DNA of 64,000 nucleotides from a virus. Location: the IMG/VR virus record IMGVR_UViG_3300022751_000016, positions 78,451-142,450 of that record. The stretch is one strand, 5' to 3'. The position numbers and the translations under genes were made by a program. Shown here one piece after another: positions 31,896-39,909 of the stretch. The notes under the pieces were generated by a model that was given only the letters and a program-made list of their open reading frames with translations, ran no database searches and was not told where the DNA came from. Each line of letters opens with the position of its first letter. The stretch's first letter is position 1.

Positions 31896-33381
31896 TGATT
31901 CTTTGTCTTATTAAACTGAGTGTTGTTTGATTGTAGTAGTTGCCGTCCTTAAATCTAACTTTTAGTTGGTTTTCTTCTGATGATAATTCTTCTAAACTCG
32001 CTTGGTCTTTCAAATAATACTCCCCATTTTCATCTTTAAACACTACTGTTAAACCTTTTGCTGATTTTTTAATTCCGTCGTCAGTTACGGGGTCTTTCAT
32101 AATTTCAACTAATTCTCCATTTCTTTGTTGTGCAATACATTTCAAAGCCATTCCCCAAGTATCTCTTGTTACCATTTGCATAGAGAAACTACCTTGACCG
32201 AAGAAGCAGTTACTTGCTGCAAAACTTTTAGCTTCTAGGCGCGAAAAGATTTCTTTAATATTATTTTGGTTAATTGCCTCACCATAAATCATTCCTATGT
32301 GAGAATCTAAAACTTTAAAACCTTCTTCGTTAACTGTTCCGCCGAAAACGTCCCAAAGAAGTTCAATTACACCTTTGTTTTTTGGCGAAATGGTTACAGG
32401 TTGTGAATAAGCTTTATTTGTTTTATAATTAATAGGTTCTCCACAAATAATATCTACAGGATTTCCTGAATCAGGTCGAATAACTAATTTACCATCACGA
32501 GCCATAATAATATCTTTCAATTTAGGCAAGTAATCTGTTAAAACTCTCCACAAATCAAAACTGTCTGATACTAGTGACATGATTCCTGTTGGAAACTTAG
32601 TAAGCAGATTTTCATATATTTCAAATTCTCCTTCGATTCCACCCGCTGTCATTTGGCTGTGCTCTGAAGCTCTCACACTAAATACAGGCGTAGATGTTTC
32701 ATCATAATAATGCTGAGAAGCTTTTATTACTGGTAAACTGTCAGAACCCATAGATACAGAAGCAAAAGCTAATCCTGAACCAATCGCCGCATCTAAGCCT
32801 GTTAAACCACGCATAGAGAAATCATGTAACATAAAATCAACAGCTCCAACATTATCTTTATCTGTTTTTAACACTGCCTCTTTAACTATTCTCTTCATTA
32901 AGAGTACATTAGTTGCTGTTGTTAATGGTTGCCACAGTAAATTACTTAGAATAGTTTCAATGTAATTAGTAACCCAAGCAAATCTAATGTCAGTGTTGTA
33001 TAAAAATAACACAGGAATTTTAATAGCAGATTCTGTCCCTTCATCTAAAGTTCTAATCTCTAAAGGTAAATATCCTAAATCATGCAGTTCTTCAATATGT
33101 TTTGTATCGTAATCTACGTCCAAATAAGCTGAAAAATTAGTTTTTACATCATTAATAATATCTTCTTTTCGAATGTTAAAAAAGTTTTCATTAAAATGCT
33201 CCACTATAAAACGGATTGCATATTGGTGTCCAAAATTTAATACTTTACCATTATTACCTTTTGGTGCGTATTTATTACTTCGCGGAGTAAAATTACTGTA
33301 CACGATTTCTGTACCGTCTTGATACATTTCAAAGTGGGAAATTTTATATCCATCTACTAAAAACATACTATTCATTCTCAT
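31885..33381 (-). CDS. Nampt-like nicotinamide transferase, candidate Namat
   Basis: The 498-residue protein has the whole set of Nampt signatures: DGYKISH near 10-16, LHDFSMRG at 185-192, the catalytic histidine in ASEHS at 238-242 (His241), SDSFD at 272-276 and IRPDSGNP at 301-308. Human-type Nampt makes NMN from nicotinamide and PRPP. In the phage NARP1 pathway the homologue Namat joins nicotinamide to ADP-ribose pyrophosphate, giving NAD+ directly. No NMN adenylyltransferase is seen, which favours the latter. The first gene of its operon, downstream of a strong promoter, it is probably the main product. Confidence 0.85.
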   Translation of the reverse strand: MRMNSMFLVDGYKISHFEMYQDGTEIVYSNFTPRSNKYAPKGNNGKVLNFGHQYAIRFIVEHFNENFFNIRKEDIINDVKTNFSAYLDVDYDTKHIEELHDLGYLPLEIRTLDEGTESAIKIPVLFLYNTDIRFAWVTNYIETILSNLLWQPLTTATNVLLMKRIVKEAVLKTDKDNVGAVDFMLHDFSMRGLTGLDAAIGSGLAFASVSMGSDSLPVIKASQHYYDETSTPVFSVRASEHSQMTAGGIEGEFEIYENLLTKFPTGIMSLVSDSFDLWRVLTDYLPKLKDIIMARDGKLVIRPDSGNPVDIICGEPINYKTNKAYSQPVTISPKNKGVIELLWDVFGGTVNEEGFKVLDSHIGMIYGEAINQNNIKEIFSRLEAKSFAASNCFFGQGSFSMQMVTRDTWGMALKCIAQQRNGELVEIMKDPVTDDGIKKSAKGLTVVFKDENGEYYLKDQASLEELSSEENQLKVRFKDGNYYNQTTLSLIRQRINEI

Positions 33382-33408
33382 ATTTTATCTTTTTAAAGTT
33401 TTACATGG

Positions 33409-33439
33409 CAAATATAATACTTTTAATTGGTTCTGCAAA
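33409..33439 (-). promoter_or_regulatory. Promoter of the NAD+ salvage operon
   Basis: Read on the minus strand: TTTG at 33,439-33,436, a spacer of exactly 19 bases and TATATTTG at 33,416-33,409. Both boxes match the Bacteroidota consensus, one of the best promoters in the window. The start is about 20 bases before the Nampt ATG. Confidence 0.8.
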
Positions 33440-33465
33440 AGAAAACAAGGAAATTCTTCCACAAA

Positions 33466-33489
33466 ATAAAAAACCCTCTTAATAGAGGG
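33466..33489 (-). terminator. Rho-independent terminator before the NAD+ operon
   Basis: CCCTCT and AGAGGG (33,474-33,479 with 33,484-33,489) form a 6-pair stem with a 4-base loop, followed on the minus strand by a T-run at 33,473-33,468. It overlaps the stop region of the small gene before it. Confidence 0.8.
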
Positions 33490-33666
33490 CTAGTTTGTTG
33501 GTTTTTTAAGTCTTTGTAATTCAATTCGAAGACGGTCTTCTTCTTTGACACTGAGCTCATCGAACAAGTATTCTGCTAGGTCTAAAACATTTGCAAAGAT
33601 GTCAATTGTCGATTGTTCTAAATTCACTCCTAATTTCTCTAACTGCCATAATTGTTTTGCATCCAT
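33490..33666 (-). CDS. Small helical protein (58 aa)
   Basis: The ATG at 33,666 is preferred over one at 33,714 because the intervening sequence holds a strong -7 box at 33,691-33,684. The protein is an acidic helical bundle (DIFANVLDLAEYLFDEL, then a basic end). Its own promoter and terminator make it a single-gene unit between virion genes and the NAD+ operon. No function is known. Confidence 0.6.
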   Translation of the reverse strand: MDAKQLWQLEKLGVNLEQSTIDIFANVLDLAEYLFDELSVKEEDRLRIELQRLKKPTN

Positions 33667-33683
33667 AATTATATAATTTATAA

Positions 33684-33715
33684 CAAATATAGTATAAAAA
33701 AGTAAATACGCCAAA
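33684..33715 (-). promoter_or_regulatory. Promoter of a single small gene
   Basis: Minus strand: TTTG at 33,715-33,712, a 20-base spacer and TATATTTG at 33,691-33,684. The perfect -7 box supports a transcript starting near 33,677 and a leader of about 10 bases. Confidence 0.6.
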
Positions 33716-33729
33716 TAAATAACAAAAAT

Positions 33730-36700
33730 TTATTCTTTATCTCTAGCTATGTACATTAAAGGGCTAAGTTTAAATACGTCGTTTCTCACTTCTGTTTGAT
33801 ATCTCAGATTTTCAAATTGTTGTGCTGGGTCTCTCAATTTAATGAAACTATTTAAGATTGGTGTATTTTTTCTCAAAGTTTCTACTCCTTTACTTTCATC
33901 AAACATATTGGACATCTGAACCATTGTATCATAAGCTAAGACAGGTGATTCCATTATTTGTTGGTAATTTGAATAAATACCTAAATTCGACTGATAAACC
34001 TCACTATTTAATCTAGCTAAGATTAGATTTGTAAATTGTAAGCTATAAACATCTTTTTTGTCAGGGTCATCTGCAATTCCGCGAACTAAGAGTGATAAAA
34101 GCATTAGAGTATTGGCAATTACTACATCCTTCATTACTCTTTTTAAATTAGCTTGTCTTAAATCAACTTCTTCCCAATTTTCAGCATCTTTATTTGTGCC
34201 GTTATACTCATCTTTAAATGCTTTCAAAATATTACCGCCATTCTGTTTCCACTCATTTATTACACCACCTAAAAACTTATAAGTAGAGTTATAACTTCCT
34301 TCTTCTAAAGACCTTGTTAATGAGTTAAACTGTTGTGTTTTAAATCTAGATTCTGTTAGTGGGATAATGAAAGATTTGTGTGTAAGTAATAAATTCCACA
34401 AGAAATGTCTTTGTATCCCTACTTTTTCTTCCTGTGGGAGTTGCATATCAATCTTTACATTTAAATTCTTTGTTTGTGCGCGAATATCATTACTGATACT
34501 TAGTATTTCTTCATCTAATCGAGTTCCTTCTAGATTTATAGCTTGTCCTAGCTGTTCTCTATTAAAACTCACTTCTCCATCTTTAGTTTCTATATAGTTG
34601 TAAATAGGATTGTTATCATATTCTTTCCACATTTCTTCCACTTGCTTCAGAGATTTTCCCTGTCTTCTATGCACTTGTCTGAAAGACTGGAAATTATGTA
34701 TTCTTCCATCTGCAATTCTGTAGTCGTGCAAAGTAGTTAACAAGTTCTTAGCAAATATAGGATAAGCCACTGCTTGATAAAGTCCCATTGCTGTTCTTGG
34801 AGCAGCTCTGGCTAACCACCCATATTGTGAATTTCTAAGACCTACTTCTAAATCAAAGGCTTGAAAAAATTGACCCAAGACATTTAATTTAGCTTCGGTG
34901 TTTACTTGTCCAAATTCTAATAACGAATCTTTAACCAGCTTGTCAAATTCCTTAGAGCCTTTTTTATAAGTGTTGTTTTGCATATATTGTCCTGCCCATC
35001 TTTCTTGAAGTTGTGCCACTTTCATAGTGCCATACCCCGTCAAAGAGATAATAGGAGAGAATCCTAAGTTTTTTAAACTAATGAATTTCATTCCACTTTT
35101 AACAATTTTAGCTCCTGACAATGTTCCAAATGCTGTTTCAAAGGGTAATGTTACTTCCTCTTTAATTCCATAGTATTGATAGTCAATAACAGCTTTAACT
35201 TGTTTGTAAGCATTTGTTGATTCAACAGCTTTTCCATTATATTGTCTTAAATTAATAGAATCTGAAATACTATTAATATCTCCATAAGCATTAACTTTAG
35301 CTTTTCTTAGGAATCCTTCTTTTCCGCGCATAAATAAAGTGTAGAATAAGTCTTCTGTTGCTAAATCTTTACTGTCTCTTAATTTCTGTACATACGGCTG
35401 TGGAATTACATTTATACCATTATATCTTTCTCCTTCTACTTGTTCTTCCTGAGTGTATGCAAAGGTGTCCTTCAAAGCAGCTACAACTGTGGAAATAGAT
35501 GGGTTTGCAACTAAACTTTTAGTTCTTTCTAATCCGTTTTTTCTCACTTGCGGCATTGTAAAATAATTATATCCTGTATCAGCCATACCTTCTGCATCTA
35601 AACTAGCTTCGTTATAATCTAAAACGGCATTATATACTTTAGCTAATTTTTGATTTGAAGAGGAATCAACTATAATTCTATCATTCTCCACTTTTACATT
35701 TTGTCCGAATTTATCATAGAATGCTTTATTTTTAAACTTTGCTACATTTGGTTGTAAATACCCTACTCTTGAAGTTCTATCATAATTAGGGTTTATACTT
35801 CCATCTTCCTGTGCATCATAGAATGAGTAGTTAGGATTTATATTTATGAAATTAGTGGGGTCATTTACAGTGTCTTGCAATAACTCAGTTAAATTTTCCG
35901 TTGTTTGTAATTCTTGTCTAAACTGTGAATAGCTCGCTGGAGCGAATCTTTTATAGTATGGTAGTAATTTAGTCTTACCATATTCTTGCATGAAATAAAT
36001 ATACTCCTCCGTATTATTTAAATCTAATTCTCTTTCATTAGCCAGTCTCTCTATACTTAGAGGTAATGTAGCTCTTTTACCTAGTCTAAATTGCTCAATT
36101 TGATATTTATCATTTAAAAGCTTATTTTTATTTCTTGTTGTTGAATTTTGCCCAATAAAATCTATCAGTTTATCTAATTGTTTCAATTGCTCTTCTTCTG
36201 AGGTAGATGGGTCTATATTCAGTCCTAAATCTGCCACTTCTTTATTGAAAGATTCATTTGACTCACTAATTCCTATTGAAACCTCTCTTTCTTCAAATGT
36301 AGATTTAATGTATTTTGAAGCTTTCTCATAATTAGCTTCCAAACGTTCTTGTACATTTCTAATACTATCTTTTGAAGTTTGAGATATGTCTTCACTTATT
36401 TCAGAAGGACTCCCTTTTTTTGCCCAAGTTTTTAAAATACCACGAACTCTTATTCTATCTTCTTCGATGCTTTGAATAAGTTCTTGTACTTCTGGATTAG
36501 CTTGTTTAACTGTTTCTAATTTATCTAAAATATCTTGACTTTCGGCATCACCCATACTAGACCAGAAAGCTTCACTAAATCCTATGAAGGAATTTAAGTT
36601 TATAGCTTTAATAGCCGCTTCTCTTCCTTTTGTATTGTCTATATTTGTAATTAAATCTAGATATGTTTGAGGTAAGGTTTCTATAGTGAATAAGTCTTCT

Positions 36701-39700
36701 CTTTGCTCTTCCGTTAAAGCTAATTTATTATCTTTTCTGTTTTGAATTATCGTTTTATCCGCCGTTTGTGTATCTCCTGTAATTTGTCTGTACTTTTCTA
36801 TAAACTTTACATCAGAACTAAAAACATTCAAACTGTCCAATTTATTCAAATCTAAGGCTATTCTAGCATCTACAGAAATTTCATTTGAAGAAGCTTTAAT
36901 AATCACTTTACCTGTTTCGTCTCTAACAAGTCTTCCATTAGAATCTCTTTCGTATTCCAATCCCTTTTTTAGCTCACCACTTTCTGTATAATAGTTTTTA
37001 GCCGTTAATCTCCCTCTTTCAAGTATTTCCAAAGCATCTAAATCTGGCAATCTTAAACTAGACCTATCTAAAATACCCTCAGCAGTTCTTGCATGCTTCA
37101 TTATTTGCCCTACACTAGATAAGTATGCGCTGTTCCAAAAAATAGTGTCTTCTGAAATACCTGCTTCCTGATATTTCTTATTTTGAGCATCATAATACTC
37201 CTTAGTTCTTGGTTTTTCATCCAAATCTTGTTCGATACTTAAATCTCTTTCTATTCTTAGAATATTGTCATTATCAACAGGATTTAAATTCAAAGAATTC
37301 TCATCTCTTTGCTGAATAATTTCCTCATCTGTTAGAGTGGAATCTGTAATCACTTGTTTGAAAGCTGTTATAAAGTTTTTATTGTGTGCCTCTGTATTAG
37401 CTTTAAAATCAAATCTACTTAAAATAAATCCATCTTTTGAACCAAATTCAGATATTACTTTCTCTGTATAACCCTCATCCTTAATAGCTTTCTGTAATCT
37501 CTTTACATTATTTTGATTTTCTTGATGTCCAACATTGTGCATATTAGTTATTAAAACTGATAATAGCCCTAAAGTTGGGTCTTTTGAATTAATTAAAGTA
37601 CCTACATTTGCAGCCAAAGCACTAACATCTTGGTCATTTCTATTCATGTAGTTTTCAAAATATTGTCGCATAGATTCAGGATAGCCTCCTCTTCTTAATA
37701 CTTCGTCAATTAGTCTTCTCAGTGTTTGGTCAGTTACTAGACTCTTTGTTGCAATAACTCTTAAAACTGTATCTTGCGTTTCTTTAATTCTAGATTTTAA
37801 AATATCCCAATCATCACCTTTATTGTCTTTGATTAATTCTCCCAATTCTCCAATAGAAGGTAAGGCTTGTTTAGAAACAAACTCAAATAGTACCACTTCT
37901 TCTTGCGATAAAGCATAGTTTTTATTGTTTATAGAGGAATCTTCTAAAGCTTTTTCTAAATACTTAGAGATGTTGTTAGTTATACCCACTAAAGTAGCAA
38001 TAGCCTCTACTTCCGCTGTATCTTGTACTTGCAAGTCTAAATTTTTAAGTTTTAATAAGTCTACACTGCTTATAGGACTTACACCTCTTGTTTTTCTTAA
38101 AGACTTTGCCGCACTTTCTAATTGACTTGCTGTTTTTCTTGCTGCTACGATTAACTTATTTTCAGGAGTTCCTGCTTCTAGAGAATAAAATCTGAAAGGA
38201 TTGTCACTTAAATCTCTATTTGCAAAAAATACACTGTCTTTCAGTAATAAGCTATTAACATCTTCTAAGTATTTACTTAGTTCTTGCGCGTATTCAGGCT
38301 TGAAATAATTTGCTATTCTATCCACAAATGTTTGTATAAATTCCAGAGCTTTTGAAATGAAGTTATTAGATGGAGCAATATTTCTATTCAAAACAGCTTT
38401 TCCAACTATTTTACCTAATATCTCTTTTCTTACAGCCGTTTCTAATAATTCTGGCGTATATTCCTCCGCATACTTTTTTTTATAAATGTCAGCAAACTGC
38501 AACCATTCCTCCGACCTATCAATGTTTCTAAGAATGTCTGCTGTATCTGCATCAGGCATAAATTCTACAATGAAATGTCCTAATTCCTCTGCTAACTCAT
38601 CCTCGCTAATATCTACGCCATCTTTTAGAGCAATTGTTCTCATAGCTATGTCAGCTAAAGCTCTTGCACTAGGGTCTACACCGTTTCTATTTCTATAGTC
38701 TGATACATAATTAGATAGAGAAGTTATTTTAACTCCCATTTTATTCAATAGATTTAAAATACCTAATTGCGCTTCTTTTTCTGTTTTTAATATAGTTGGT
38801 TGTATTATTTGTGTATCTCTTTGAGCTGGGCGATTTTGTGTATAGTATTTTCCTGCTATAAGTTGGTCTGCATTTTCACTGTACTTTGCTTGTATTTGTT
38901 GGTCAGATAATGCGTCAAATTCTTGTTCTGTAATATATGTATCCTCACTTACCAAGATTTTATCTTTAACCTTCACTATGTCAAAAACATTTTCATCTCT
39001 AATAACTCCACCAAATCCTACATAATTAACAGCATCTTCAGATAAAAGTTCTGCATTTACATTCTTTTTAAGTTCAGTTTCTCCTTCTGTTATGAATTTA
39101 TAATCATCGCCAATTCTTATCTTTTCTCCTGATAACAGTCCTTGTTCTATTGCTGAATTTATATACCCTACTTCAGAATCTCTATTTACAGACTTAGTTG
39201 TTGAAAGTAGTTTTGTAAACTCTCCATTCTGTAAAAATCCTGCTTTTATTTCATCACTGTTTTTTAAAGCTTCTTTGTAAGAGTTTGTGTAACTTCCATC
39301 TGCTGTTTGATAAACAAAGCTTACATTATCTTTTTTTGATATGCTTTGCTTAAATAACTTTCCTTTTTCGGTTTGAATATCTGAATCTTTAACAGGGATA
39401 TTATTATTTGCTAAAAATTCATATAAAGAAGTTGCGATTCCTTTTCTTTGTTGATTTTCATTTACTTTTATGATGTTTGCAAAAAACTGACCATCAGAAT
39501 CTTTTTTAAGTCCCATAGTGGCTACTTTTTCACCATTACTATTAATAACACTTAATCCTATTTTTTCAGTTTCTTTCCTATTTTCTAACGAAGATATTTT
39601 ACCGTTTATGCCATCATAAATCTCAATGTAAAATTTTTCTCCGTCTTTTGAAGTGTAAATATTATCTTCTAATTTGGATGAACTCCTATCCCCATTAAAG

Positions 39701-39858
39701 TTCTCGCTGTAAACGTTTTTATAAATATTTAAAGCTTCTTCTGTATCTTTTACTAAGGGAGATTTAGCTATATTAATAAAAAGTTGACTTTCTTCACCAA
39801 CTTCGTTTAAAACTTTTGTTATTTTGTTTTCTTCGTTTCTAATTATAGAACAATCCAT
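33730..39858 (-). CDS. Giant polyvalent virion protein with GNAT and zincin-like domains
   Basis: At 2042 residues this is one of the largest proteins here. A short N-terminal tag (1-55) resembles that of the 665-residue protein. Residues about 75-172 form a GNAT-type acetyltransferase, with NENQQRKGIATSLYEF at about 133-148 as the acetyl-CoA loop. Residues about 415-490 contain DELAEELGHFIVE (about 420-432), where EELGH at 424-428 replaces the usual HExxH of zincin proteases, followed by further acidic helices. The rest is helical and repetitive-like; the C-terminal 700 residues contain hydrophobic segments. Polyvalent phage proteins of this kind are injected with DNA to disarm host defences. 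No RNA polymerase motif was found. Confidence 0.7.
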   Translation of the reverse strand: MDCSIIRNEENKITKVLNEVGEESQLFINIAKSPLVKDTEEALNIYKNVYSENFNGDRSSSKLEDNIYTSKDGEKFYIEIYDGINGKISSLENRKETEKIGLSVINSNGEKVATMGLKKDSDGQFFANIIKVNENQQRKGIATSLYEFLANNNIPVKDSDIQTEKGKLFKQSISKKDNVSFVYQTADGSYTNSYKEALKNSDEIKAGFLQNGEFTKLLSTTKSVNRDSEVGYINSAIEQGLLSGEKIRIGDDYKFITEGETELKKNVNAELLSEDAVNYVGFGGVIRDENVFDIVKVKDKILVSEDTYITEQEFDALSDQQIQAKYSENADQLIAGKYYTQNRPAQRDTQIIQPTILKTEKEAQLGILNLLNKMGVKITSLSNYVSDYRNRNGVDPSARALADIAMRTIALKDGVDISEDELAEELGHFIVEFMPDADTADILRNIDRSEEWLQFADIYKKKYAEEYTPELLETAVRKEILGKIVGKAVLNRNIAPSNNFISKALEFIQTFVDRIANYFKPEYAQELSKYLEDVNSLLLKDSVFFANRDLSDNPFRFYSLEAGTPENKLIVAARKTASQLESAAKSLRKTRGVSPISSVDLLKLKNLDLQVQDTAEVEAIATLVGITNNISKYLEKALEDSSINNKNYALSQEEVVLFEFVSKQALPSIGELGELIKDNKGDDWDILKSRIKETQDTVLRVIATKSLVTDQTLRRLIDEVLRRGGYPESMRQYFENYMNRNDQDVSALAANVGTLINSKDPTLGLLSVLITNMHNVGHQENQNNVKRLQKAIKDEGYTEKVISEFGSKDGFILSRFDFKANTEAHNKNFITAFKQVITDSTLTDEEIIQQRDENSLNLNPVDNDNILRIERDLSIEQDLDEKPRTKEYYDAQNKKYQEAGISEDTIFWNSAYLSSVGQIMKHARTAEGILDRSSLRLPDLDALEILERGRLTAKNYYTESGELKKGLEYERDSNGRLVRDETGKVIIKASSNEISVDARIALDLNKLDSLNVFSSDVKFIEKYRQITGDTQTADKTIIQNRKDNKLALTEEQREDLFTIETLPQTYLDLITNIDNTKGREAAIKAINLNSFIGFSEAFWSSMGDAESQDILDKLETVKQANPEVQELIQSIEEDRIRVRGILKTWAKKGSPSEISEDISQTSKDSIRNVQERLEANYEKASKYIKSTFEEREVSIGISESNESFNKEVADLGLNIDPSTSEEEQLKQLDKLIDFIGQNSTTRNKNKLLNDKYQIEQFRLGKRATLPLSIERLANERELDLNNTEEYIYFMQEYGKTKLLPYYKRFAPASYSQFRQELQTTENLTELLQDTVNDPTNFININPNYSFYDAQEDGSINPNYDRTSRVGYLQPNVAKFKNKAFYDKFGQNVKVENDRIIVDSSSNQKLAKVYNAVLDYNEASLDAEGMADTGYNYFTMPQVRKNGLERTKSLVANPSISTVVAALKDTFAYTQEEQVEGERYNGINVIPQPYVQKLRDSKDLATEDLFYTLFMRGKEGFLRKAKVNAYGDINSISDSINLRQYNGKAVESTNAYKQVKAVIDYQYYGIKEEVTLPFETAFGTLSGAKIVKSGMKFISLKNLGFSPIISLTGYGTMKVAQLQERWAGQYMQNNTYKKGSKEFDKLVKDSLLEFGQVNTEAKLNVLGQFFQAFDLEVGLRNSQYGWLARAAPRTAMGLYQAVAYPIFAKNLLTTLHDYRIADGRIHNFQSFRQVHRRQGKSLKQVEEMWKEYDNNPIYNYIETKDGEVSFNREQLGQAINLEGTRLDEEILSISNDIRAQTKNLNVKIDMQLPQEEKVGIQRHFLWNLLLTHKSFIIPLTESRFKTQQFNSLTRSLEEGSYNSTYKFLGGVINEWKQNGGNILKAFKDEYNGTNKDAENWEEVDLRQANLKRVMKDVVIANTLMLLSLLVRGIADDPDKKDVYSLQFTNLILARLNSEVYQSNLGIYSNYQQIMESPVLAYDTMVQMSNMFDESKGVETLRKNTPILNSFIKLRDPAQQFENLRYQTEVRNDVFKLSPLMYIARDKE

Positions 39859-39877
39859 TTATTTATGTTTTTATTTG

Positions 39878-39909
39878 CAAATATAAGTGTAAAATTATTT
39901 ATTTACAAG
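39878..39909 (-). promoter_or_regulatory. Promoter before the 2042-residue protein gene
   Basis: Minus strand: CTTG at 39,909-39,906, 20-base spacer, TATATTTG at 39,885-39,878. One mismatch in the -33 box. It would allow this gene to be expressed apart from the late operon. Confidence 0.55.
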
